Part shown: positions 1 to 6,923 of the stretch, piece after piece
How the letters are laid out: each line of letters starts with the position of its first letter
Numbering within the stretch: position 1 is the first letter of the stretch
Assembly: GCA_934463345.1 (NCBI GenBank)
Contig: CAKSJL010000026.1
Span: 1-21,173 of the forward strand
DNA length: 21,173 nucleotides
Source of the DNA: an uncultured Oscillospiraceae bacterium
Lineage (GTDB): Bacteria; Bacillota; Clostridia; Oscillospirales; Ruminococcaceae
Direction of reading: 5' to 3'
The notes under the pieces: model-generated
What the model saw: the letters and a program-made list of their open reading frames with translations, nothing else
Told to the model about the DNA's origin: nothing
Databases searched by the model: none
Position numbers and translations under genes: made by a program

Positions 1-284
1 GAATTAAGCCTTTCTGACATTGTAAGAAGAAGATCTCCACGAACAATTCCGTCTGCGTCCTTTCTTGCATAGTCAACATAATCCTGAGGAACATGTCCCT
101 CGGTTATATAAGCGTTGAGAGCATTTACTCCAGCCGCAAGACATCCGCTTCGTTTTATATTTGCCTTTTCACATATTATAACCCTCGTTTCGGGGGATTT
201 TTCCGCAATCGTAAGCGCCGCATAGCAGCCGGCAGTTCCTCCGCCTATTATCAGAACGTCAGTTTTCAGACGCTGTATCTCCAT
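1..284 (-). CDS. aprA: AprA-like adenylylsulfate reductase flavoprotein subunit (N-terminal part)
   Basis: The first 94 residues of a flavoprotein that continues beyond the window start. The N-terminus has an FAD-binding Rossmann motif, DVLIIGGGTAGCYAAL (about residues 9-24). It is followed by KANIKRSGCLAAGVNALNAY and then a DYVDYARKDADGIVRGDLL stretch. These are typical of the fumarate reductase/AprA flavoprotein family, in particular the AprA-like proteins of clostridial sulfate assimilation clusters. The expected reaction is reduction of adenylylsulfate to sulfite and AMP, with an AprB-type ferredoxin partner that should lie outside the window. The ATG at 284 has a good AGGAG site and follows the trxB stop by only 4 nt, so it is the last visible gene of the metY operon. 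A generic succinate dehydrogenase/fumarate reductase flavoprotein is the alternative, but sulfite reductase in the same operon makes AprA more likely. Confidence 0.75.
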   Translation of the reverse strand, partial: MEIQRLKTDVLIIGGGTAGCYAALTIAEKSPETRVIICEKANIKRSGCLAAGVNALNAYITEGHVPQDYVDYARKDADGIVRGDLLLTMSERLN

Positions 285-288
285 TTTA

Positions 289-1200
289 TCAACTCCTGTC
301 TGTCAGATATCTGCGTACAGATTCAATGCAGTTTGCTCCGTCCGAAGCAGCAGTAACTACCTGTCGAAGCTGTTTTGTACGAACGTCTCCTGCCGCAAAA
401 ATACCCTTTGCAGAAGTGATGCCGTCCTCGCCTGCTTTAATATATCCGTTATCATCAAGTGCAACAATTCCTCTGACAAGTTCCGTTCCTGGAATACTTC
501 CTATCGCTGTAAATGAACCGCTTACTGAAAGCAGTTTTTCTTCTCCGTTCTGAACATACTTTACAGCGTTCAAAAGCTTATCCCCGACAAACTCAACCAG
601 AACAGCATTCAGGATAAGTTCAATATTTTCGGTATTTTTCACCTTTTCCTGAAGCGTCTCATTTCCCCGAAAATTTTCACGACGATGAATTATATAGACC
701 TTTTCGCACATCTGTGAAAGGTACAAAGCATCCGAAAGCGCCGTATCTCCGCCGCCGATGACCGCAACCGGCTTTCCCTCAAAGAACGCCCCGTCGCATA
801 CGGCACAGTAGGAAATGCCCCTTGCTGAAAATTCCTTTTCACCCTTTATGCCAAGCCTGCGGCGGTATGTTCCTGCGGCATAGATCACAGCTCTGGTCTT
901 AAAGCTTTGTCCGCCGGAACAATTTATAAGGTATCCGCCGTTTTCCGGCACAAGCTCTGTAACCTCAGCTTCAATAAACTCTGCACCGGATTTTTCGGCA
1001 TGAGTGCGAAATCTTTCCCCAAGCTCATAGCCGCTCTCTCCGTAAAGACCTGGATAATTGTCAACCCTGCTGCTTTCAGCAATCTGACCGGTTCCCATAT
1101 ATTCCTTTTCTATAACTGCCGCCCTGAGTTTTGCTCTCTGTGCATAAATTGCTGCGGAAAGTCCTGCCGGACCGCTTCCTATAATAATAACATCGTACAT
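289..1200 (-). CDS. trxB: Thioredoxin reductase (NADPH, FAD)
   Basis: A low-molecular-weight thioredoxin reductase of normal length (about 303 residues). It shows the FAD motif GSGPAG near residue 8, the redox-active pair in SYCAVCDG (Cys132/Cys135 counted from the chosen start), the NADPH motif GGGDTAL, and the C-terminal FAD signature FAAGDVRTKQLRQVVTAASDG. I chose the ATG at 1200 because GGAG lies 6 nt before it; an in-frame ATG at 1212 adds MEID and has no site of its own. It probably reduces the thioredoxin encoded at 2773-3087 in the same operon, and so may supply electrons for adenylylsulfate reduction or for release of protein-bound sulfur. The 75-nt gap to the upstream hcyD is the largest inside this operon and carries a small CCGC-ATAA-GCGG hairpin at 1217-1228. 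Confidence 0.93.
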   Translation of the reverse strand: MYDVIIIGSGPAGLSAAIYAQRAKLRAAVIEKEYMGTGQIAESSRVDNYPGLYGESGYELGERFRTHAEKSGAEFIEAEVTELVPENGGYLINCSGGQSFKTRAVIYAAGTYRRRLGIKGEKEFSARGISYCAVCDGAFFEGKPVAVIGGGDTALSDALYLSQMCEKVYIIHRRENFRGNETLQEKVKNTENIELILNAVLVEFVGDKLLNAVKYVQNGEEKLLSVSGSFTAIGSIPGTELVRGIVALDDNGYIKAGEDGITSAKGIFAAGDVRTKQLRQVVTAASDGANCIESVRRYLTDRS

Positions 1201-1275
1201 ATCAATCTCCATTTTACCGCATAAGCGGCAGTCATAACGCCTGTGTGAATCATTTTCGTGTTAGCGGATTCTATT

Positions 1276-1698
1276 TTAATCCTCTATTTCAAGTACTTCC
1301 TTTTCCGAAACCTTTGGGTCAGAACCAGTTATTTTAAATGAGTTAAGAACCGGATTCTCTCTGTCCATAAGAGACAGGATCATGTAGCTTGCCTTGCTGT
1401 CGAATGCAAGCCTTTTGTCCTCATCAGACGGTCTTGAGGGTGACTCCGGATGTGAATGCCAATTTCCGAGAGGAACGAGACCCTTGCTTCTCATATCCTT
1501 TACTGCCGCAAACTGTTCTTTCGGGTCAAGTGAAAAATGCTCATTTGACTTGTCTATATTGGTCAGCAGATAAACCTCCCTGACCTCCTTATTATCTCCG
1601 TCAGTCGTTCCGGCAATAAGTCCGCAGGCTTCGTTCGGAAGCTCGCTTTCTGCATGACGGAGCATTTTTTCAAAATCTGTTTTTTTAAGCCTTATCAT
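1276..1698 (-). CDS. hcyD: JAMM/MPN+ metallopeptidase acting on the sulfur carrier (HcyD/Mec-like)
   Basis: A 140-residue stand-alone JAMM-domain protein. The zinc motif is complete: Glu23 in PNEACGLI, then His81-x-His83, seven residues, Ser91-x-x-Asp94 (NWHSHPESPSRPSDED), the canonical HxHx7SxxD. Bacterial enzymes of this type trim residues after the Gly-Gly of ubiquitin-like sulfur carriers; the Mycobacterium Mec/CysO and Wolinella HcyD/HcyS pairs are described. Here the carrier at 2551-2760 ends in GGGSL and so needs such trimming. The start has a GAGGG site and lies 3 nt after the hcyF stop, implying coupled translation. The partner assignment is inferred from gene order and the tail; the peptidase fold and active site are directly visible. 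Confidence 0.88.
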   Translation of the reverse strand: MIRLKKTDFEKMLRHAESELPNEACGLIAGTTDGDNKEVREVYLLTNIDKSNEHFSLDPKEQFAAVKDMRSKGLVPLGNWHSHPESPSRPSDEDKRLAFDSKASYMILSLMDRENPVLNSFKITGSDPKVSEKEVLEIED

Positions 1699-1701
1699 TT
1701 T

Positions 1702-2526
1702 TTATCCCTCATCTGTAAGGTGAACTCCGTCACATTCTGCCTGTTCGTAATCTATAAGCTCTGTAATTGTCGGATGATCGCCGCACACAGCACATCCGGA
1801 GGTATTTGACGGAAGTTTTACTTTTCTGAATTCCATTGTCAGTGCATCGTATGTAAGGAGATATCCTGTGAGAAGCTCGCCCTTTCCAATAATGTACTTT
1901 ATTGCCTCCATAGCCTGTAAGCTTCCGATTACTCCGCCCATTGCCCCGATAACGCCTGCCTGCTTACAGGTCGGAACAGCATCCTTCGGAGGAGGATTTT
2001 TAAATACACATCTGTAGCATGGCCCCTGCCCCGGAACATATGTCATAAGCTGTCCTTTAAATCTGATTATTCCGGCATGTGAAAATGGTTTTCCTGCCAT
2101 TACGCATGCATCATTTATGAGAAATTTTGCCGGAAAATTATCTGTGCCGTCAATTATGAAATCATAATCTGCGATAAGCTCTGCTATATTTTCAGAGGTC
2201 ACAAACGTGCGGTATGTCTTTACGGTAACATCAGGATTTATTGCCTCCATTGTTTCCTTTGCTGACTGAACCTTTGCCTTGCCGATATCAGCTGTTGAAT
2301 GGATTATCTGACGCTGAAGATTGGAAAGATCAACCTCGTCCGCATCTGCAATACCAATTGTTCCAACGCCTGCCGCTGCGAGATACATTGCCGCCGGTGC
2401 TCCAAGTCCGCCTGCGCCGATTATAAGAACTTTTGCATTCAAAAGCTTTTTCTGTCCCTTTGCTCCGACTTCCTTTAGTATAATGTGGCGTGAATAACGC
2501 TCAAGCTGCTCATTTGTAAATGCCAT
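1702..2526 (-). CDS. hcyF: E1-like sulfur-carrier adenylyltransferase (MoeB/ThiF family, HcyF-like)
   Basis: A 274-residue MoeB/ThiF/HesA enzyme. The ATP-binding loop GAGGLG is at residues 37-42, followed by DADEVDLSNLQRQI (61-74), which carries the acidic and arginine residues that activate a carrier C-terminus. Two CxxC pairs (Cys170/Cys173 and Cys245/Cys248) should bind structural zinc. Cys187 in VPTCKQAGVIG sits where MoeB-type enzymes have a cysteine. It would adenylate the trimmed Gly-Gly end of the carrier encoded just upstream (24-nt gap), so that sulfide or a persulfide can convert it to the thiocarboxylate. No rhodanese domain is fused. Similarity alone cannot separate MoeB, ThiF and HcyF; the JAMM-carrier-MetY context decides for HcyF. 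Confidence 0.87.
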   Translation of the reverse strand: MAFTNEQLERYSRHIILKEVGAKGQKKLLNAKVLIIGAGGLGAPAAMYLAAAGVGTIGIADADEVDLSNLQRQIIHSTADIGKAKVQSAKETMEAINPDVTVKTYRTFVTSENIAELIADYDFIIDGTDNFPAKFLINDACVMAGKPFSHAGIIRFKGQLMTYVPGQGPCYRCVFKNPPPKDAVPTCKQAGVIGAMGGVIGSLQAMEAIKYIIGKGELLTGYLLTYDALTMEFRKVKLPSNTSGCAVCGDHPTITELIDYEQAECDGVHLTDEG

Positions 2527-2550
2527 TGCTGTTCTCTCCCTTCACTGATT

Positions 2551-2760
2551 TCAAAGGCTTCCTCCGCCCATGAAATACAGAAATTCAACATTGTCTGATT
2601 CCTTTATCTGTGTTGAATCAAATGCGCCGCTGTCAACAAATTCATCATTTATCGTAACGGTTACATACTCCGGAGTTTCAACATTCTCCTGAACAATTAG
2701 CTCTGCAACTGTAATATTGTCCTTGACTTCCTTTTTCTCTCCTGCAACTGTGATTATCAT
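2551..2760 (-). CDS. hcyS: ThiS/MoaD-like sulfur carrier protein with GGGSL tail (HcyS-like)
   Basis: A 69-residue beta-grasp protein of ThiS/MoaD size. It opens with MIITVAGEKKEV and ends VEFLYFMGGGSL. The Gly65-Gly66-Gly67 run matches the functional glycine end of sulfur carriers, but Ser68-Leu69 (or Gly-Ser-Leu) extend past it, so the protein would need C-terminal processing before it can be adenylated. This fits the JAMM peptidase two genes downstream and the HcyS precursor described in Wolinella. It has an AAGGAG site, lies 12 nt after the thioredoxin stop, and ends 24 nt before the E1-like gene. The predicted role is to carry thiocarboxylate sulfur to the MetY enzyme. A ThiS or MoaD role is possible, but no other thiamine or molybdopterin gene is visible. 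Confidence 0.85.
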   Translation of the reverse strand: MIITVAGEKKEVKDNITVAELIVQENVETPEYVTVTINDEFVDSGAFDSTQIKESDNVEFLYFMGGGSL

Positions 2761-2772
2761 AATTAACTCTCC

Positions 2773-3087
2773 TTATCTGAACTTTCCTGCTGTTTCAACA
2801 ATGTCCGCCTTTTTAGCTGCACCGATTATGCGGTCGGCTTCTTCCCCGTCCTTAAAGAATATAAGCGTCGGAACTGACTGTACGGCATATTCCCTCGCAA
2901 GACTGCGGTCAAAGTTGATGTTTACCTTTACAAGCTTAATATCCGGATTTTCCTCTTCAATCTCTGCCAGAACCGGTGACATACGCTTGCATGGCACACA
3001 GCTGTCGGAATAAAAATCCACTATGACCAGTCCCTGAGCTTCAAGAACCTCCTGAGAAAAGCTTTCCTCTGTAGCTCTCACTGCCAT
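2773..3087 (-). CDS. trxA: Thioredoxin-like protein
   Basis: A small thioredoxin of about 104 residues. The motif is VDFYSDSCVPCKRM, with Cys30 and Cys33, so the usual W-C-G-P-C is replaced by S-C-V-P-C. The conserved SVPTLIFFKDGEE segment with its cis-proline follows. I start at the ATG at 3087, which lies 1 nt after the tusA-like stop. An in-frame ATG at 3108 would overlap the upstream gene by 20 nt and add MKRLVSN. The operon also encodes a thioredoxin reductase, so the pair may deliver electrons to adenylylsulfate reductase or release sulfide from a carrier. That link is inferred; the fold and redox motif are directly visible. Confidence 0.9.
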   Translation of the reverse strand: MAVRATEESFSQEVLEAQGLVIVDFYSDSCVPCKRMSPVLAEIEEENPDIKLVKVNINFDRSLAREYAVQSVPTLIFFKDGEEADRIIGAAKKADIVETAGKFR

Positions 3088-3088
3088 A

Positions 3089-3334
3089 TTACTCACCAAC
3101 CTTTTCAACGATCAGATCGTATGTCCCGTCCTCGTTGTCAATAAGCTTCAAAATTTTATGTCCTTCTTCCTTAATGCTCCTCGGAACATTCTGAACCGGC
3201 TCGCCGTCATTCATCTTTATCGCAAGGACCTGTCCCTCGTCAAGCTCTTCCAGCGCAACCTTTGCTTTTACAAATGTTGTCGGGCAAACCACATCTGTGA
3301 TATCCACAGTGTCATCTATCTTAAAATCAGCCAT
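3089..3334 (-). CDS. TusA-like sulfurtransferase/sulfur-relay protein
   Basis: An 81-residue TusA/SirA-family protein. The single conserved cysteine, Cys17, lies in DVVCPTTFVKAKVAL, equivalent to the persulfide-carrying CPxP cysteine of TusA. The second proline is replaced, giving CPTT. The rest (EGQVLAIKMNDGEPVQNVPRSI and an IVEKVGE end) follows the family pattern. It overlaps the sulfite reductase end by 8 nt (ATGGCTGA) and has a strong GAGGAGG site, so expression should be coupled. Its place between sulfite reductase and the carrier module suggests that it passes sulfide-derived sulfur on as a persulfide. That function is inferred. Confidence 0.8.
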   Translation of the reverse strand: MADFKIDDTVDITDVVCPTTFVKAKVALEELDEGQVLAIKMNDGEPVQNVPRSIKEEGHKILKLIDNEDGTYDLIVEKVGE

Positions 3335-4187
3335 TGTAGACCTCCTCTATTTTTTCCTTGAATTTGTCAATTCCTACTCTGTCAAGAGTAAACTTAAATC
3401 TTTCACCGGCATTTGCATTTTCCGCAAAAAATTCAATTGCCGCATCGCAGACCTTCATAAGCTTTTCCTTGTCCTCAATAAACGGGATTATCGTCTCTCC
3501 CTTATTTATGTGGTTTCCGAAAAGACCTCCGAAGGAAACGATATAGCCATGAACCTCGTCCCATGCATCCGTAGGACATGATTTGCAGCATCTTCCACAG
3601 AAATTGCACTTGCTGCTGTCAACAGTTATCTTTCCGTCAGTAAAATCTATTGCTCCGCTTCTGCATGCCTTTACGCATACTCCGCAGCCTATACAATTTT
3701 CCTGCTTCCATGCGACTTTGATTCCGCCCTTGATTCCCAGGTCATTCTCTTCCGCTTTAAGGCAGTTATTCTGACAACCTGTAATTCCGAACTTAAATTT
3801 ATGCGGAAGCTCCCTGGCAAAATATCTGTCGTCAAGCTCTCTGGCAAGCGCCGCTGTATCAATGCATCCGCTCGGACAGATTGCCGCACCCTGACAAGCT
3901 GTAACCGTTCTTACTCTCGGTCCGCATACTCCCGGCTCAACTCCGCCCTCGGCAAGAGCCGCCTTAACTTCGTCTATATCGTCAAGCTTTATAAATGGTA
4001 TCTCAACGCTCTGTCTTGATGTAAGGTGAACATGACCTTCGCCGAATTTTTCAGCAACCTCAGCAATTTTTTCAAGCTGTACGGCTGTCAGATTCCCGCC
4101 TACAACCCTCAGTCTGAGCGAAAAATTATTTTTTTGCTTCTGACGCATAAATCCGCCTTTTTTTAGTGTTGCATAATCTATAGCCAT
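3327..4187 (-). CDS. Small sirohaem/[4Fe-4S] sulfite reductase with ferredoxin domain (AsrC-like)
   Basis: A 286-residue nitrite/sulfite reductase-type protein expected to reduce sulfite to sulfide. Residues 20-90 resemble the ferredoxin-like half domain (RLRVVGG..., HVHLTSRQSVEIPF). The sirohaem-[4Fe-4S] ligands are visible as CX5C (Cys98, Cys104) and CX3C (Cys138, Cys142). A two-cluster ferredoxin domain follows: CIGCGVCVKAC (165-175) and CNFCGRCCKSCP (194-205). At under 300 residues it belongs with the small AsrC-like or archaeal-type enzymes, not the large CysI. It starts in a TAATG overlap with the metY stop and has AAAGGAG before it. The sirohaem it needs would come from the adjacent hem operon. 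The electron donor is not identified. Confidence 0.88.
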   Translation of the reverse strand: MAIDYATLKKGGFMRQKQKNNFSLRLRVVGGNLTAVQLEKIAEVAEKFGEGHVHLTSRQSVEIPFIKLDDIDEVKAALAEGGVEPGVCGPRVRTVTACQGAAICPSGCIDTAALARELDDRYFARELPHKFKFGITGCQNNCLKAEENDLGIKGGIKVAWKQENCIGCGVCVKACRSGAIDFTDGKITVDSSKCNFCGRCCKSCPTDAWDEVHGYIVSFGGLFGNHINKGETIIPFIEDKEKLMKVCDAAIEFFAENANAGERFKFTLDRVGIDKFKEKIEEVYNG

Positions 4188-5425
4188 TATTCCTGCTCCT
4201 TTATATTTTCAATTGCCTGTCTGAAATCCTCAGTCAGATCATCTATATCCTCAATTCCAACGCTTATTCTGACAGTATCGTCATACACTCCGGCATTTTT
4301 CTTCTGCTCATCGGTTGAATGTATATATATCGTGCTTGCCGGATGAATTACAAGCGTTCTTACATCGCCGATATTCGTAGCGTTTACAGCATATTTCAGA
4401 TTGTTTATAAGGCTAAACGCCCTTTTCTTGTTTCCGGTGCGGATCGTAATAATTGCTCCGCCCTTTCCGCCGAGCTGCTTGTGAACCAGATCATAGTAAG
4501 GACTGGATTCAAGCGCCGGATAATTTACTGTTACTCTGCCGTCTCTTTCAAAAAACTGCGCAAGCTTCAATGCATTGTCACAAAGACGCTCCATGCGAAG
4601 TCCGAGCGTTTCAAGTCCGACGTTGTTCATAAACGCATTCATTGGTGAAAGACAGGCTCCGATATTGCGCCACAGTCCATTTCTCAGCTTTGCCAAAAAC
4701 GCAAATTTTCCAAATTTTTTGTATTCTTTAAGTCCCTTGTATCTTTCAAAATCCCAGCTGAATTTTCCGCTGTCAATTATAATACCGCTGATTGAATTTC
4801 CACCGCCGTTTATGTACTTTGACGAGGAGTGAATCACAACATCCGCTCCGAATTCAAACGCATTGAGAAGATATGGAGTTGCTGTTGTACAGTCTGCAAA
4901 AAAAGGTATGCCATGTCTGTGCAGCATATCCGAAACGCTTTTTATGTCAATGACATCAAGTCCCGGATTTCCGATTATTTCTCCGAAAACGACCTTTGTC
5001 TTGTCAGTTATAAGCGGCTCAACCGATTGCGCTGTAATGTGATTTACAAATTTAGTCTTTATTCCGAATGCCTCAAGGTCACTGAAAAGGTCAATCGTTC
5101 CGCCGAAAAGTCCTGCGCCTGCAATAACCTCGTCTCCTGCCTCAAGGATATTTAACAAAGCCATTGAAACCGCAGCCATTCCTGACGAACAGGAGATCGC
5201 CCCTATTCCATTCTCAATAAGTGACATTCGTTTCTCAAATGAATCTATCGTTGGATTGCTTATCCTTGTATAAGCAAAGCCGTTTGCCTTATTATTGAAC
5301 ACCTTTTCCAGCTGCTCCGCTGATTCATGGGAAAATGCACTGACCTGATATATCGGCATCAATGTCGCTCCTGCCGGATTTTTTCCGTTTGAATTATTAT
5401 GAAGCAGTGCAGTATTAAACCTCAT
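4187..5425 (-). CDS. metY: O-acetylhomoserine sulfhydrylase (PLP-dependent)
   Basis: A Cys/Met-metabolism PLP enzyme of about 412 residues. It has the N-terminal FNTALLH and PIYQVSAF substrate region, the YTRISNPT motif, the SSGMAA cofactor loop, and the PLP lysine in VIHSSSKYINGGG (about Lys203). It should form homocysteine from O-acetylhomoserine and a sulfur donor. In Wolinella the donor is the HcyS thiocarboxylate, and here the carrier genes share its operon. I prefer the ATG at 5425 because GAGGG lies 8 nt before it; the ATG at 5431 is only 2-3 nt from that site. It is the first gene after the promoter at 5478-5506. A cystathionine gamma-synthase role is less likely from the motifs and context. 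Confidence 0.92.
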   Translation of the reverse strand: MRFNTALLHNNSNGKNPAGATLMPIYQVSAFSHESAEQLEKVFNNKANGFAYTRISNPTIDSFEKRMSLIENGIGAISCSSGMAAVSMALLNILEAGDEVIAGAGLFGGTIDLFSDLEAFGIKTKFVNHITAQSVEPLITDKTKVVFGEIIGNPGLDVIDIKSVSDMLHRHGIPFFADCTTATPYLLNAFEFGADVVIHSSSKYINGGGNSISGIIIDSGKFSWDFERYKGLKEYKKFGKFAFLAKLRNGLWRNIGACLSPMNAFMNNVGLETLGLRMERLCDNALKLAQFFERDGRVTVNYPALESSPYYDLVHKQLGGKGGAIITIRTGNKKRAFSLINNLKYAVNATNIGDVRTLVIHPASTIYIHSTDEQKKNAGVYDDTVRISVGIEDIDDLTEDFRQAIENIKEQE

Positions 5426-5477
5426 ATCCATGACCCTCTTTCATCTGAGATTTTCTCTTTTGTTTTACGGTATCGTT

Positions 5478-5506
5478 ATTATATCACGCTTTTCATACTA
5501 AGTCAA
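5478..5506 (-). promoter_or_regulatory. Sigma-70 promoter of the metY-hcy operon
   Basis: On the minus strand TTGACT (5506-5501) and TATAAT (5483-5478) are separated by exactly 17 nt, 5 of 6 and 6 of 6 matches. Transcription should begin near 5471, giving a leader of about 46 nt with no obvious riboswitch-sized structure. CTA-N6-TAG symmetry overlaps the -35, and a TTCC-N4-GGAA dyad lies at 5540-5551; either might bind a regulator, but both are too short to call operators. Confidence 0.85.
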
Positions 5507-5577
5507 TAGGATTTATAGATATTCTTTTATATTATACATTTCCCACAGGAATAGTAGGCTTAAACTTGTATGTTATG

Positions 5578-5613
5578 ACAAAAAAGCACCGTACATTTAC
5601 AGTACGATGCTTT
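5578..5613 (-). terminator. Rho-independent terminator of the hem operon
   Basis: On the minus strand AAAGCA and GTACG pair with CGTAC and TGCTTT around a 7-nt loop, with one mismatch in the stem. Six T residues follow (the A run at 5580-5585). It lies 46 nt past the hemL stop and before the metY promoter, separating the two operons. Confidence 0.88.
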
Positions 5614-5659
5614 GCTGTTCCCAGTCAATTCATTAATAAGAATGAAATTATTTATCTGT

Positions 5660-6922
5660 TTATTTTCTATAATTTCTGATCACATTGCATGTATAGTCAA
5701 TATCCTCATCACTGTGAGCCGCAGACACAAACATTGCCTCAAACTGTGACGGTGCTGTATATATTCCATTTTCCAGAAGATATCCGAAATAACGTGCATA
5801 TTCCTGAGTATCCGCCGTTTTTGCCGTATCATAATCGCATACCTTTTTATCTGTAAAGAATGCAGTCATAATTGAACCGGCACGATTTACGTTCAATCCG
5901 GCTTCCTTCATTGCCCCTTCAATACGGGCAGAGCTTTTTTCAAGCCGGTCATAAATATCCGGATGATTTTCAAGCGCAGTTATTGCCGCAAGTCCGGCAG
6001 CTACTGCAACAGGGTTTCCGGAGAGTGTTCCTGCCTGATAAACCGAGCCAAGAGGAGAAATACACTCCATTATCTCCTTTCTTCCGCCGTATGCCGCCAA
6101 AGGCATTCCCCCACCGACAATCTTTCCAAGTGCTGTAATGTCCGGCTTTATGCCATAATATTGCTGAGCGCCGCCGATTGAAAGTCTGAATCCTGTTATT
6201 ACCTCATCAAATATAAGCAATGCGCCATAGCTTTGCGTAATTTCCCTCAGAAACTGCAAAAATCCTGGCTTCGGCGGAACAACCCCCATATTTGCCGCAC
6301 AAGGCTCTACAATAACACACGCTATATCTTTACCGTATTTTTCAAAAATCTGTGACACAGACTCTTCATCATTGTATCTGGCAAGAAGCGTATGCTCTGT
6401 AAAGCTTTTCGGAACACCTGCACTGTCCGGCACTGAGTTTGTAAGAAGCCCTGAACCGCCTTTTACAAGAAGGGAATCACAGTGACCATGATAACACCCC
6501 TCAAATTTAACTATTTTATCTCGTCCGGTAAACCCTCTTGCGGCACGAACTGCACTCATTGCGGCTTCTGTTCCGGAATTTACAAGGCGAAGCATTTCAA
6601 CCGACGGAAAATGTGAAATTATTTTTTCGGCAAGCTGAATTTCTCCCTCATGACACGCTCCAAAGGTAAGTCCGCTTTTACAGCTTTTTTTTACCGCCTC
6701 AATAACATCCTTATACCCATGCCCTAGAATATTCGGTCCCCACGAACACACATAGTCAATAAATGAATTTCCGTCAACATCATAAATGCGGCTTCCGCTG
6801 GCATGGTCGATAAACAGGGGCGTCCTTCCGACGCTTTTGAATGCACGAACAGGACTGTTCACTCCTCCCGGCATGAAGTTCACTGCACGACTATACAGCC
6901 TTTCGGATTTTTCAGTTATCAT
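5660..6922 (-). CDS. hemL: Glutamate-1-semialdehyde 2,1-aminomutase
   Basis: A PLP enzyme of 420 residues that converts glutamate-1-semialdehyde to 5-aminolevulinate, the second step of the C5 route. It has the family opening (FMPGGVNSPVRAFKSVG), the SGTEAAMSAVRAAR cofactor loop, DEVITGFR, and the PLP lysine in TALGKIVGGGMP (about Lys267). The start at 6922 lies 1 nt after the hemB stop and has GGGAGG in front. A longer in-frame reading from 6973 would overlap hemB and has no better site. It is the last gene of the hem operon, although its enzyme acts just after HemA, so gene order does not follow pathway order. Confidence 0.95.
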   Translation of the reverse strand: MITEKSERLYSRAVNFMPGGVNSPVRAFKSVGRTPLFIDHASGSRIYDVDGNSFIDYVCSWGPNILGHGYKDVIEAVKKSCKSGLTFGACHEGEIQLAEKIISHFPSVEMLRLVNSGTEAAMSAVRAARGFTGRDKIVKFEGCYHGHCDSLLVKGGSGLLTNSVPDSAGVPKSFTEHTLLARYNDEESVSQIFEKYGKDIACVIVEPCAANMGVVPPKPGFLQFLREITQSYGALLIFDEVITGFRLSIGGAQQYYGIKPDITALGKIVGGGMPLAAYGGRKEIMECISPLGSVYQAGTLSGNPVAVAAGLAAITALENHPDIYDRLEKSSARIEGAMKEAGLNVNRAGSIMTAFFTDKKVCDYDTAKTADTQEYARYFGYLLENGIYTAPSQFEAMFVSAAHSDEDIDYTCNVIRNYRK

Positions 6923-6923
6923 A

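Noticed and set aside
1217..1228. CCGC-ATAA-GCGG hairpin between hcyD and trxB, considered as a terminator.
   Set aside because: The stem is only 4 bp and no T-tract follows on the minus strand; trxB has no promoter of its own, so read-through is needed.
5531..5551. A TATAAT box and a TTCC-N4-GGAA dyad upstream of the metY promoter, considered as a second promoter and operator.
   Set aside because: No -35-like hexamer at 16-18 nt, and the dyad arms are only 4 bp, which is expected often by chance.
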